64,000 nt of DNA from Undibacterium hunanense. Its GTDB lineage: Bacteria > Pseudomonadota > Gammaproteobacteria > Burkholderiales > Burkholderiaceae_D. The translations under genes and the position numbers were made by a program. The stretch is from assembly GCF_014284335.1 (NCBI RefSeq), contig NZ_JACOGF010000004.1:124001-188000 (forward strand), written 5' to 3'. Of this stretch, positions 8,170 to 16,789 are shown in pieces. Within the stretch, counting starts at the first letter, position 1. Every line of letters starts with the position of its first letter. Below the pieces are notes generated by a model. The model worked only from the letters and a program-made list of their open reading frames with translations. It ran no database searches and was not told the origin of the DNA.

Positions 8170-9144
8170 GTGAATATTTTGAATTGGCGAGAAGTATGGC
8201 ATGCCTACCAGTCTCATGAAGAAGCTGTAGTGCAGCAGCAGCGGCAACCGGCATCCATGCTGGACAGCTTGCGTTGGGCTGTGCATATGCGTCTGACTGA
8301 TAGTGATAGCCATTTCAAGAGCAAATGCATGTTCCTGCTGCGCAGCAGCTTGCGCCCGCGTACCAGCATGGCCTGGTATGCTTATCTGCATCAGACTTAT
8401 CTGCGTAAAGCCATCAGCAAGGACATTGCCTTGCTGGATGCCATACATCGCCCCTTCTTTGATCGCAACATCGGCCCGGGTTCCCGCTTGTCGTTGATGC
8501 AGAATCATTTTCATTTGTCCGGCATCCTGCTTGGCAAAGACCTGGCGCAAGACCTGCTGGCAGGCAAAGCCTTTGATATTGCCAGCCTGCAGGGCAAGAA
8601 CCAGGAACAGTACCGGCTCAGCCTGTTTCGCTGCAATTCATTCAAGCGCGAAGGTGGATTGACACTCGGCCTGTTTCAGGGGACGCACCTGCTGCAATGC
8701 CTGAGCTTTTCTTTCGACCACCACCATCAGCAACTGTCGATACGTGTAGGTGGCGTGCAGTCCAGCAAACAGGATGCGCGTGAATTAATCAGGGCCTGTA
8801 CCAAGAGCCTGCATGGCATACAGCCGCGCTTGTTGTTGATCGAAGCCTTGCGCTGCATTGCGCAGGAGCTGAATTGTGCGACGATAGAATGTATCGCCAA
8901 AAAGAATCACATCTATCAATCGTGGCGCTACCGTTTCAGTAAATGTATCAGGGCAGAATATGATGCCTTGTGGCAGAGCGCTGGTGCAACACCGCACAGT
9001 AACGGCAATTATTTGCTGCCGCTGAGTGTGGAAGAAAAGCCCTGGTCAGCCCGCCCAAGCAATAAGCGCAGCGAATACCGTGCGCGTGACGTGTTGACAA
9101 CGGACATGCGCAAGAACATTGTACAAAGCCTGGCAGCAGCCTGA
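8170..9144 (+). CDS. DUF535 family protein (VirK/YbjX-like)
   Basis: The 324-residue protein matches the DUF535 family by its overall order: a helical N-terminal third, a GSRLSLMQNHF-type block near residue 103, a FRCNSFKREGGLTLGLFQG segment near 155, then an AKKNHIYQSWRYRFSK block followed by YDALW near the C-terminus. Enterobacterial relatives VirK and YbjX are linked to envelope stress and virulence and YbjX is under PhoP control in Salmonella, but the biochemical role is unknown. The start used is a GTG at 8170 without a good ribosome site. The phased repeats just upstream suggest two-component control. Confidence 0.78.
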   Translation: MNILNWREVWHAYQSHEEAVVQQQRQPASMLDSLRWAVHMRLTDSDSHFKSKCMFLLRSSLRPRTSMAWYAYLHQTYLRKAISKDIALLDAIHRPFFDRNIGPGSRLSLMQNHFHLSGILLGKDLAQDLLAGKAFDIASLQGKNQEQYRLSLFRCNSFKREGGLTLGLFQGTHLLQCLSFSFDHHHQQLSIRVGGVQSSKQDARELIRACTKSLHGIQPRLLLIEALRCIAQELNCATIECIAKKNHIYQSWRYRFSKCIRAEYDALWQSAGATPHSNGNYLLPLSVEEKPWSARPSNKRSEYRARDVLTTDMRKNIVQSLAAA

Positions 9145-9500
9145 AGATTTGCTTCTGCTGAAGCATCACGATGCTTGTTGCTTGCTGCCTGATGTGTTTT
9201 TATCCCGATTCCTGAGCCCCGGCTGACGGTGTTTGCCGGGAGACCAGAAATGCCTGCAGCGGCAAGCACATCTGATTGGGTGCAGACTGCCACATTCACG
9301 ACATGGGCTGGCTCTGGCCTTTTGGTAAAAACTTACCAAAAATCATCTTTTCTCTCTGTTTCTCCTTAATTCTCTATTAATATCATGTAAACTTAAGTGC
9401 AGAGCAAGATGTATGGCCTGATGCCCGGCATCGCTGCTGCCTAGCTATCGCCACGTCAAAAAACTGTACTAAGCTGTACTACCTACGGAGAAAGAGCTTG
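9145..9500. other. Intergenic region before the hybrid kinase gene
   Basis: This 356-bp gap contains a perfect palindrome at 9320-9341 and the ribosome site GGAG at 9487. A short palindromic AAGCATC/GATGCTT at 9161-9176 may end the DUF535 transcript, but its loop is very small and no T-run follows. No gene is seen. Confidence 0.4.
9320..9341. promoter_or_regulatory. 22-bp palindrome upstream of the hybrid kinase
   Basis: Arms TTTTGGTAA and TTACCAAAA are perfectly complementary around AAAC. It lies 160 bp before the kinase start. It could be a regulator site or a weak terminator; the low-GC stem argues against a strong terminator. Confidence 0.4.
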
Positions 9501-12500
9501 ATGAGTGCTCAGCAAGATCCGCCGCTGACAGTAAACTCACTGATACAGGCTAGCCTGTTGTATTTTGTGCTGGCCGTGGCAGGCATGCTGTTGTCACGTA
9601 GCGCAGATAATGTCGCCATCCTCTGGTATGCCAATGCAGTCGCCGTTGCCTATCTGTGCGACCAGCCTCTCAGGCGTAATGTCCCCCTGTTGTTGTTTTT
9701 TGCTGCTGCCAACTTTGCTGCCAACATGCTGCTGGGGAATGGCTTGCTGCTGTCAGGCTTGTTTACGGTGGCGAACATCATCGAAATTCTGCTGGTTACC
9801 TATACGCTGCGCAGTGCAGACCTGGTGAAAGACTTTGACATAGCCGGCAGCAAACTGACCAAATTGATCTTGCTGGGGTTTTTCTTGCCCTGTGCCTGTA
9901 GCGCCACCATTGGTGCGGCGATGGCTTCGTGGGCGGGGTTGGGAAATTTCAGTCATATATTCCCGACCTGGTATGTAGGGGCAACGCTGGGTATGGCTCT
10001 GATCTTTCCAATGATGCGCATGGCAATGCGCCATACGGAGTCGACCAGCATACAATGGTTGAGGGTCATTCGTTATGCGCTCCCCACCGTTGCCATGGTG
10101 TTTGTAGCGCTGACATTTTTACCGTTTCCTTTTGTGTATGTACTGGTTGCACTGACTTTCGGCATACAAAAACTCAGCTATGAAGAATCGCACTTGCTGA
10201 TTGTGCTGGCGATTACCAGTCTGGGGCTGATGATTTCACTGGGACACTTCATGTCACCTGACATCGAGTCCAACTGGCAGATTTTTTTGATGTATCTGCC
10301 GGTACTGATTACCACCATTCCGCCCATGCTATTGTCTGCCAGCCTGAATGAAGGGCGTATCAAGGAAGCAGAGCGCCTGCAATTTGCAGTCGAGTTATCC
10401 AACAGCCAGGCAGCCCTGCAAACCGTAATAGATCACATGCAAGCCATGATCGGTTACTGGGACATTGATTTGAAAAACCGTTTTGCCAACGGCGCCTATA
10501 AAAAATGGTTTGGTTTTGATGCACATGCCATGCAGGGCCTGCACTTGCGTGTGGTGATAGGTGAAGAAGGCTTTCAGCAAAGCTGGTTCCATATCCAGGC
10601 AGCTTTGTTGGGTGAGGCCCAATTATTCGAGCGCACCATCATTGATACCGAGGGTGAAAAGAAACATGCACTGATTTCATACATTCCACATGCACTGGAT
10701 GGTGTGGTGCATGGCTTTTATAGCTTCGTTACCGACATTACCCAGTTGCGGCAGGCGCAGATGCAAGAAATACTGGCGCGCGCCAAACTCACCAGCATGT
10801 TTGAAGCAGCCAGTGAATTTGCCATTATCGCGACCGATACCGTGGGCAATATCCAGATTTTCAGTAAAGGTGCAGAACGCCTGTTGGGTTACAAGGCCGA
10901 TGAAGTCATCAACCGGCAACCCGTCATCGAAATACATCTGCGGGAAGAGGTACGGCAGCGCGCCCAGGCACTGAGTGTCGAAATGGCGTATCACGTATCC
11001 GGCTTCGAAGTATTTGTCGCCAAGGCCCGCACGGGCCAGTCCGAAGTCCAGCAATGGACCTATGTCACCAAGCAGGGGCAGCACATTCCCGTTAGCCTGG
11101 TCGTCAGTGCCATACGCAATGACAAAAACGAGATAGAGGGTTTTCTTGGCATTGCTACCGACATCAGCCGCCAGAAACAACTGGAAGCTTCACTGATTGC
11201 TGCCAAAGAACAGGCCGAAATGGCCAGTCGTGCCAAATCCGAATTCCTGGCAAATATGAGCCACGAAATCCGTACACCCATGAATGCCGTACTGGGCATG
11301 AGCTATTTGCTCAACAAGACGGAACTGTCTACCGTGCAAAGAAATTATCTGAACATGATACGTTCTTCGGGACAATCCTTGCTCAGCATACTGAATGATA
11401 TTCTGGATATTTCAAAGATCGAGGCCGGCCGCATTGAGTTGTCACCCACACGTTTTTTTCTGAAAGACGTGTTGAGTGCTCTGGCCAATATGATGTCGGT
11501 GAATGTAGGTGAAAAAAACCTGGAGCTTTCACTGGGTATTGATGCCGGCGTACCAGGCGAGATGATAGGCGACGCCCTGCGCCTGCAACAGATATTGATC
11601 AACATCATAGGCAATGCCATCAAATTTACCGAAAGCGGCGAAGTGTCACTGCTGGTACAAAAACAGGAGCAACCGGAAACCGCAGATAGTGCAGCGCTAC
11701 TGATACAGTTTATCGTACGCGATACCGGCATAGGCATGTCGGCCGAACAGATAAGCAGATTGTTTACCGCCTTTGAACAGGCTGACGCATCTACCTCGCG
11801 TCGCTTTGGTGGCACAGGCCTGGGGCTTGCCATTTCCCGCCGTTTTGTTGAATTGATGGATGGTTCCATTGATGTCAGCAGTATCGAAGGGCAGGGAACT
11901 GAGTTTCGCGTCAGCATACCCATGCTGCCCGTCACCAGCGATAAGGATACGCTGGCGGGCACGCAACTGATGTCTGGTGCTGAAACAGACCAGGGCAGCT
12001 TGCAGCACATCAGGAAGATACTGGTGGTGGATGACAACATCACCAGCCGCACCTACATTGCCAAGACCATACAGGCCTGGGGCTGGCAGGCGGACGTGGC
12101 AGCATCCGGTGCCGAAGCCATACAAAAAGTGCAGGCACTGGGTAATACGGATGCCGCCTATAACGCTATCCTGATTGACTGGCATATGCCTGTGCAGGAT
12201 GGCCTGGAAACCGTGCAGGTGCTCGACGAATTGCTGGCGCAAGCCCGCCTGCCGCAAATACCACTGATATTGATGAGCAGTGCCTATGATCGTAGCGCGC
12301 TGGTACTGGAAAACACCCGGCGAAAGCCGGACGCCATCTTGCTGAAGCCAGTTACCGGGTCCAGCCTGTACGATATCTTGCAAGAAACCTCCGCGCATGC
12401 CCATGGCGCAGGTCGAATCAGGCCGATGCCGGTCGCAGACCAGGGCAGCTTTGCCGGTGCCCGCATCCTGCTGGTGGAAGATAATAAATTCAACCAGATT

Positions 12501-13478
12501 GTTGCTACTGGAATTCTGGAGCAGGCTGGTATAAGCATAGAAATCGCTAACAACGGCAGCGAAGCGGTCGAACTGCTGAAAACCTCGGCGGACCGCTTTG
12601 ACCTGGTGCTGATGGATGTGCAAATGCCCATCATGGATGGCTGGACAGCGACCGAAGTACTGCGCAAGGAATATGCCCTGCAACTCCCCATACTGGCGAT
12701 GACGGCAGGCGTCATGCAGGCCGAACGTGAACGCTGTCTTGGCGTCGGCATGAATGACCTGATTTTCAAGCCGATTGATGTGGAACAGATGATGGCTGCG
12801 CTGGCACGCCACTTGCCAAGGTCTGCTGCCAGTGTCAGTAGCAGACCGGTTCTGCCTGTGCAGCAGATTGGTGCGCCTGCCGATACCGGACAGGATATTT
12901 TTGATCCAGCCAAATTGCTGTCCCTGGCCAAGGGTAACCCTGCCATCATCAAGACCCTGGTGGCTGCCATTGAAAACATGACCAGCGTTGCACAAGTCGA
13001 ATTTGGCAAAGCAGATGAATGCTGGCGTGAAGGCAATGCCGTGCAGGCTGGTCGCATTTTGCATACCTTGCGAGGCAGCATAGGTACACTGGGGGCCAAT
13101 GATTTTGCGCAAAGCGCACTCAGTCTGGAAAATGCCATCAACAGCAACCAGCAAGATCTGGCTGAAACCTTGTTTATTGTGGCAAAAACCAAATTGGACC
13201 AGGTAGTTGCCATGGTGAACGACTGGCTGAAGACGCAACATCAGGATGACAATACGGAACAAGCTGCTACAACAAAAACACAGCCTGACCGCTTGAAACT
13301 GGATGAACTCAAAACCCTGCTGGCCGCACAGAATATGCGGGCCAGTGAATTACACCAGATATTGCATACGGACCTGTCTTCCTGGCTGAGCAGGGACAGA
13401 AGCCAAAAGTTGGATAGTGCCATGGCGCAGCTGGACTTTCAGGCAGCACTGGACGTCTTGCAGCAACAAGAACTGTAA
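9501..13478 (+). CDS. MASE1-PAS hybrid sensor histidine kinase with two receivers and HPt domain
   Basis: This 1325-residue protein is a complete phosphorelay in one chain. Residues 1-290 form about eight to ten membrane segments typical of a MASE1 sensor. Two PAS domains follow (about 295-425 and 430-560). The HisKA domain has SHEIRTPMN with the phospho-accepting His588, and the ATPase domain shows the N-box (NIIGNAIKF), DTGIGM and GGTGLGL boxes. Receiver 1 has its phospho-Asp at 893 (LIDWHMP) and receiver 2 at 1039 (LMDVQMP). The HPt domain carries His1188 in the LHTLRGS motif. The natural target may be the REC-GGEEF protein 100 bp downstream, which would link a membrane signal to cyclic-di-GMP. 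ATG at 9501 has GGAG 10 bp upstream; a TTG at 9498 is the alternative start. Confidence 0.92.
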   Translation: MSAQQDPPLTVNSLIQASLLYFVLAVAGMLLSRSADNVAILWYANAVAVAYLCDQPLRRNVPLLLFFAAANFAANMLLGNGLLLSGLFTVANIIEILLVTYTLRSADLVKDFDIAGSKLTKLILLGFFLPCACSATIGAAMASWAGLGNFSHIFPTWYVGATLGMALIFPMMRMAMRHTESTSIQWLRVIRYALPTVAMVFVALTFLPFPFVYVLVALTFGIQKLSYEESHLLIVLAITSLGLMISLGHFMSPDIESNWQIFLMYLPVLITTIPPMLLSASLNEGRIKEAERLQFAVELSNSQAALQTVIDHMQAMIGYWDIDLKNRFANGAYKKWFGFDAHAMQGLHLRVVIGEEGFQQSWFHIQAALLGEAQLFERTIIDTEGEKKHALISYIPHALDGVVHGFYSFVTDITQLRQAQMQEILARAKLTSMFEAASEFAIIATDTVGNIQIFSKGAERLLGYKADEVINRQPVIEIHLREEVRQRAQALSVEMAYHVSGFEVFVAKARTGQSEVQQWTYVTKQGQHIPVSLVVSAIRNDKNEIEGFLGIATDISRQKQLEASLIAAKEQAEMASRAKSEFLANMSHEIRTPMNAVLGMSYLLNKTELSTVQRNYLNMIRSSGQSLLSILNDILDISKIEAGRIELSPTRFFLKDVLSALANMMSVNVGEKNLELSLGIDAGVPGEMIGDALRLQQILINIIGNAIKFTESGEVSLLVQKQEQPETADSAALLIQFIVRDTGIGMSAEQISRLFTAFEQADASTSRRFGGTGLGLAISRRFVELMDGSIDVSSIEGQGTEFRVSIPMLPVTSDKDTLAGTQLMSGAETDQGSLQHIRKILVVDDNITSRTYIAKTIQAWGWQADVAASGAEAIQKVQALGNTDAAYNAILIDWHMPVQDGLETVQVLDELLAQARLPQIPLILMSSAYDRSALVLENTRRKPDAILLKPVTGSSLYDILQETSAHAHGAGRIRPMPVADQGSFAGARILLVEDNKFNQIVATGILEQAGISIEIANNGSEAVELLKTSADRFDLVLMDVQMPIMDGWTATEVLRKEYALQLPILAMTAGVMQAERERCLGVGMNDLIFKPIDVEQMMAALARHLPRSAASVSSRPVLPVQQIGAPADTGQDIFDPAKLLSLAKGNPAIIKTLVAAIENMTSVAQVEFGKADECWREGNAVQAGRILHTLRGSIGTLGANDFAQSALSLENAINSNQQDLAETLFIVAKTKLDQVVAMVNDWLKTQHQDDNTEQAATTKTQPDRLKLDELKTLLAAQNMRASELHQILHTDLSSWLSRDRSQKLDSAMAQLDFQAALDVLQQQEL

Positions 13479-13581
13479 TTTCATTGCTCAATAAACATTT
13501 TTTTAAGTATCATGTATTTGCTGTTATGCTTGAGAAATACGATTAAAACCATGCCCCGCCATGGCCTGACATTTTAAGCTT

Positions 13582-14526
13582 ATGCCGATATCCAAATACC
13601 TGGAAGCATTGCAAGATAATCTATCTATGCTGACAAGGCGTCCGCGCATCCTGATTGTTGACGACCAGGCAATTAATATACAGACCCTGTACCAGATTTT
13701 TTCTGAAGACCACGACGTATTCATGGCAACCAGCGGTCAAAAGGCCCTGGAATTTTGCCGGCAAAACCCGCCCGACCTGATTTTGATGGACATCATCATG
13801 CCAGGCATGGATGGCCTGGAAGTTTGCCAGCATCTGAAGGGCGAAGAACACACCGCCGATATCCCCGTACTGTTTGTAACGGCGCAAAGCGATCCGGATG
13901 AAGAATCGCGTGCGCTGATGGCTGGCGGCATGGATTTCATCAGCAAGCCCGTCAATCCTGATGTTGTACGTGCCCGTGTCAAAACCCATATCACCCTGAA
14001 ATTGCAGCGTGACCTGTTACGCAAACTGGTGTACACCGATCCTTTGACCGGCCTTGCCAATCGTCGCAGTTTCGATGACTCTTTTGACCGGGAATGGCGG
14101 CATTGCCAGCGCTATGGCAAGTCACTGGCTATTCTGATGCTTGATATCGATTACTTTAAAAAGTATAACGACCATTATGGGCATCAGGAAGGAGACCGGT
14201 GCCTGGCCGCCGTGGCAGCCTGTCTGCAAGCAAATTTTGGCCGCCCGCATGATGTGGTCGCCCGTTTTGGCGGCGAAGAATTTATTTGCCTGATGTCTGA
14301 ATGTGAATTGACCAGTGCCGCCAACAAGGCTGAAAACCTGCGCCATGCCATGATGGCCATGGCGATTCCACACGTGGATTCGCAAGTGGCACAAGTGGTG
14401 ACACTCAGTATGGGCGTGGCGTCCATTGTGCCAAATGACAAGCATAGCAAGGCAGCCCTGATTGCTGCCGCTGACGCCAAACTTTACGAAGCCAAGAACA
14501 ACGGTCGCAACTGCGTGGCGTCCTGA
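13582..14526 (+). CDS. Response regulator diguanylate cyclase (REC-GGEEF)
   Basis: The 314-residue protein has a receiver domain (residues about 22-135; acidic pair near 27, phospho-acceptor Asp70, Lys122) and a GGDEF-type domain from about 145, with active-site GGEEF at 230-234. Product-inhibition site RPHD (221-224) lies exactly five residues before it, so feedback control by cyclic-di-GMP should be intact. It would make cyclic-di-GMP from two GTP when phosphorylated, in the manner of PleD or WspR proteins. It follows the hybrid kinase in the same direction with a 103-bp gap, so the kinase is the obvious partner. Confidence 0.92.
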   Translation: MPISKYLEALQDNLSMLTRRPRILIVDDQAINIQTLYQIFSEDHDVFMATSGQKALEFCRQNPPDLILMDIIMPGMDGLEVCQHLKGEEHTADIPVLFVTAQSDPDEESRALMAGGMDFISKPVNPDVVRARVKTHITLKLQRDLLRKLVYTDPLTGLANRRSFDDSFDREWRHCQRYGKSLAILMLDIDYFKKYNDHYGHQEGDRCLAAVAACLQANFGRPHDVVARFGGEEFICLMSECELTSAANKAENLRHAMMAMAIPHVDSQVAQVVTLSMGVASIVPNDKHSKAALIAAADAKLYEAKNNGRNCVAS

Positions 14527-14553
14527 ACCATTCCTGTCTGTCTGAGGTGCGAC

Positions 14554-14580
14554 TTGCAAGCTGATATCTTTGGCTTGCAA
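14554..14580. repeat. Inverted repeat between convergent genes
   Basis: TTGCAAGC (14554-14561) and GCTTGCAA (14573-14580) are perfectly complementary with an 11-base spacer. It lies between the convergent ends of the cyclase and Cro-like genes, where a terminator would be expected, but no T-run follows on either strand. Confidence 0.4.
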
Positions 14581-14601
14581 CATCTGCTGGCGTCATAATT
14601 T

Positions 14602-14790
14602 TCAGCATGCAGGCTGCTTGTCTTGCAATGCCTCTTCCAGGCGTTTTCCCTCACGATAAGAAAGATCAGATGATTTGCCATTGATCAGGCGACTGATGGT
14701 GGCCTGATTGACTCCAGCGATAGCGGCGACTTCTGCCTGGCTCTTTCCATGTGCCAGCAGTGCCAGTGCAAGATTTTTGGATGAATTCAT
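14602..14790 (-). CDS. Small Cro-like HTH DNA-binding protein
   Basis: The 62-residue protein is almost entirely a helix-turn-helix: KSQAEVAAIAGVNQATISRLINGKSS (helices 2 and 3 at about residues 16-40) is typical of Cro/CI-type or DNA-binding prophage proteins. It is divergent from a CI-like S24 repressor 90 bp away, the classic arrangement of a phage immunity switch. ATG at 14790 is preferred over an upstream frame to 14829, since a perfect TATAAT -10 box lies at 14800-14805 on the same strand and would fall inside the longer version. The mRNA would then have a leader of only a few bases. Confidence 0.65.
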   Translation of the reverse strand: MNSSKNLALALLAHGKSQAEVAAIAGVNQATISRLINGKSSDLSYREGKRLEEALQDKQPAC

Positions 14791-14799
14791 GTTGATACA

Positions 14800-14829
14800 A
14801 TTATATGCCAATATGAATCGAAACAACAC
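14800..14829 (-). promoter_or_regulatory. Promoter of the Cro-like gene
   Basis: On the minus strand a perfect TATAAT (14805-14800) is preceded by GTGTTG (14829-14824, 18-bp spacing) or TTGTTT (14826-14821, 15-bp spacing). The start codon follows the -10 box by only nine bases, implying a nearly leaderless transcript. Confidence 0.5.
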
Positions 14830-14846
14830 TATTTCGTTTTCTTTGC

Positions 14847-14874
14847 TTGCATTTTCTATGCATTAATGCATAAT
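14847..14874 (+). promoter_or_regulatory. Promoter and palindromic operator of the CI-like repressor
   Basis: TTGCAT (14847-14852) and CATAAT (14869-14874) with a 16-bp spacer form a plausible promoter. The perfect 14-bp palindrome ATGCATTAATGCAT (14858-14871) fills the spacer and part of the -10 box, the right place for auto-repression. ATG at 14881 is seven bases past the -10 box, so the message would be leaderless, as for lambda cI. Confidence 0.5.
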
Positions 14875-14880
14875 CCGGGC

Positions 14881-15567
14881 ATGGACGCTAAAACAAACAT
14901 CAAATACTTACTGGAGCGGTCGGGCATGAACCCGACCTCGTTGGCAACTGCGCTGGAAAAATTCTTTCCCGAAGATAAATGGGTGCCACAGGCAACCATT
15001 TTCAGGATAGTCGAAGGGATTACCAAAGACCCACGCACCTCCTCGCTGGCACCTATCGCCGAATACTTCGGCGTCAATATCTCTGACTTGCGCACCAAAG
15101 ACTTGCGTGTCATGGAAGAAGATATGCCGCGGATACCGGATGATGGTGGCATTGCCTGCATCAACTATTATTCCGCCAAAGGTTCTTGCGGTGGTGGTGC
15201 CCATAATGAAGATGCCGAACCCAAGGGGCAGCTCATCAAAGAAGCCAGCTTCTTCAAGAAATACAATGTCAAGCCAGAAAATCTGGCCGCCATTTATGCC
15301 GATGGCAGCTCCATGGCTGATTTCATCGTCGATGGCGACATGGTCATCATCGACAAGACCAAGACCGAACCACAGAGCGGCAAGATCTTTGCCATTCAGC
15401 ATCCGGATGGCCTGCGCATCAAACAGTTACGACGCGAGATAGATGGCACCTGGGTGCTGGAAAGCCGCAATCCCGACAAACGCAATTACCCGGATGAACG
15501 CATCACCCCGGAAAATGTTGGTTTGCTAAAAATCCTGGGACGTTTTGTCTATCGTCAGGGGGGATAA
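14881..15567 (+). CDS. CI-like repressor with S24 (LexA-type) peptidase domain
   Basis: The 228-residue protein has an N-terminal DNA-binding part (about 5-70) and a C-terminal S24 self-cleavage domain. The probable catalytic Ser144 lies in the DGSSM motif and the Lys181 in LRIKQL; a Cys-Gly-Gly stretch near 103-105 could be the cleavage site. Such proteins hold phage lytic genes or SOS-type genes off until RecA-stimulated self-cleavage. No phage structural or integrase genes are nearby, so this is either a prophage remnant or a domesticated regulator. ATG at 14881 is chosen because a promoter and operator sit just upstream. ATG at 14866 lies inside the operator palindrome. No Shine-Dalgarno is present, which fits a leaderless message. 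Confidence 0.8.
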   Translation: MDAKTNIKYLLERSGMNPTSLATALEKFFPEDKWVPQATIFRIVEGITKDPRTSSLAPIAEYFGVNISDLRTKDLRVMEEDMPRIPDDGGIACINYYSAKGSCGGGAHNEDAEPKGQLIKEASFFKKYNVKPENLAAIYADGSSMADFIVDGDMVIIDKTKTEPQSGKIFAIQHPDGLRIKQLRREIDGTWVLESRNPDKRNYPDERITPENVGLLKILGRFVYRQGG

Positions 15568-15603
15568 GGCAACATATTTGCGTGCAATACGAAAATGTAT
15601 TAA

Positions 15604-15619
15604 ATGCTTAAATAAGCAT
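15604..15619. repeat. 16-bp perfect palindrome after the repressor gene
   Basis: ATGCTTA-AA-TAAGCAT is perfectly symmetrical and resembles the ATGCAtt half-sites of the operator upstream of the repressor. It lies 37 bp past the repressor stop and 87 bp past the convergent RNase T2 gene end. Confidence 0.4.
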
Positions 15620-15706
15620 GCACCCATGCTTATAAACTTTATCAGTTGTGTAAGTTGTATCTTTGCGCTGACCGTGTACACATGCAAGCGCATGTGTAGT
15701 CAGCGT

Positions 15707-16759
15707 CTATTGGCGGCTTTTGCCGCTGGATTCAACAATAATATAAGGGCCACATTTGTCCAGTTGCCTGGAAAAACCATCCGACTGCCCGACGAGTTTT
15801 TCCAGGCCCTTACCTGTCTCAAAATTCAGTGGCAGGCTAAGACGGATCTCTTGCAGATAATTCCCGCCCGCGCAACTCAGCATGATGCTTTTCGCCACGT
15901 TGTCGCCGTAGTTTTTCTTCACATCAGCGAAAAAATCAGCAGCAGCAAAAGACTTCCCTACACGTGACAATATAAATTTACCGACCGTCGAATTGTTAAC
16001 CTCTTCCACCGCAGCTACCGCTGTTCTGAAATAGGTATCGGCATCACGCGCTTGGCAGACGCCATGTTTTTGCCATTCATATTCACCGAATTTAGTCTCA
16101 TACATAAAATTCGGCATCCATGGCGATATGCGCGATACCGTATCCTTGGACAGCCGCAGCGGTGACGATGGGCAATTTCCATAATTGATGCCGCATTCTT
16201 TCCTGTTGGGCCACAAGCCATGCAGTGTCAGGTTGGACACCACCAGTTCACCGTTATTGATGGCATCACATTCCGGCTTTTTCCCCTTGTACGGAAAGTG
16301 CTCACAAAACCCCGGCTGCCAGGTAATGGCCAGCACATAACTGTCTTCCTTATTTGGGGTAGAGCAGACATCACCCGTGCTGCCACCATTATTCTTTGCT
16401 GACGCAGGCTGCCTGTTTGCGTCATCCATCGTAAAACTGCCACAGTCACGCGCTATCCAGCGCAGCCTGGGATTGGCGCCTGGTACATCCACCCTTATCC
16501 ATTCAAAATTACCAGCCTTGTTGATCTCGCGTATGTCATACGCCAGCCCTGGTTTTGTCTTTACCGAATCGGGATTGCTGCCCTTGGCAAACGACACATA
16601 CAAATCGCAAGACTTGCCCGCAGTAAAACTTCCAGCCGCACGTTCGCTGGCATAAGCTGCGAATCCGGACAAGACTCCCGCTAACAGCAATAGAGCCTGT
16701 TTCAATAAAAGTTTTCTCACAATGGTTTTTACTTTTTGGATAAGTGCGGATAATGACAT
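15707..16759 (-). CDS. Secreted ribonuclease T2 family enzyme
   Basis: The 350-residue protein has a signal peptide (hydrophobic core about 18-35, cleavage near Ala37), an SH3-like segment at about 44-107, and an RNase T2 domain from about 130. Both catalytic signatures are present: CAS I LTLHGLWPN with His180 and CAS II EYEWQKHGVC with Glu228 and His232. Many cysteines suggest disulfides, as expected for a periplasmic or secreted enzyme that cuts single-stranded RNA through 2',3'-cyclic intermediates. Most bacterial relatives are about 240-280 residues, so the extra N-terminal domain is notable. Its start lies 30 bp from the left end of the IS481 element, so its native promoter may have been displaced. 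Confidence 0.88.
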   Translation of the reverse strand: MSLSALIQKVKTIVRKLLLKQALLLLAGVLSGFAAYASERAAGSFTAGKSCDLYVSFAKGSNPDSVKTKPGLAYDIREINKAGNFEWIRVDVPGANPRLRWIARDCGSFTMDDANRQPASAKNNGGSTGDVCSTPNKEDSYVLAITWQPGFCEHFPYKGKKPECDAINNGELVVSNLTLHGLWPNRKECGINYGNCPSSPLRLSKDTVSRISPWMPNFMYETKFGEYEWQKHGVCQARDADTYFRTAVAAVEEVNNSTVGKFILSRVGKSFAAADFFADVKKNYGDNVAKSIMLSCAGGNYLQEIRLSLPLNFETGKGLEKLVGQSDGFSRQLDKCGPYIIVESSGKSRQ

Positions 16760-16789
16760 GCGGCAAGATGGAATGCCGCAATATTGACA

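Noticed and set aside
9161-9176. AAGCATC/GATGCTT as terminator of the DUF535 gene
   Set aside because: The loop is only two to four bases and no T-run follows.
11697-13262. 521-codon open frame antisense to the hybrid kinase
   Set aside because: It covers the receiver and HPt coding region and has no domain pattern of its own.
14602-14790. Antitoxin of a toxin-antitoxin pair
   Set aside because: The small HTH protein has no adjacent HipA-, HigB- or RelE-like partner in the same direction, while the divergent S24 repressor fits a Cro/CI pair better.
14602-16759. Intact prophage around the Cro/CI pair
   Set aside because: No integrase, terminase, portal, capsid or tail gene is present on either side; only the switch genes remain.
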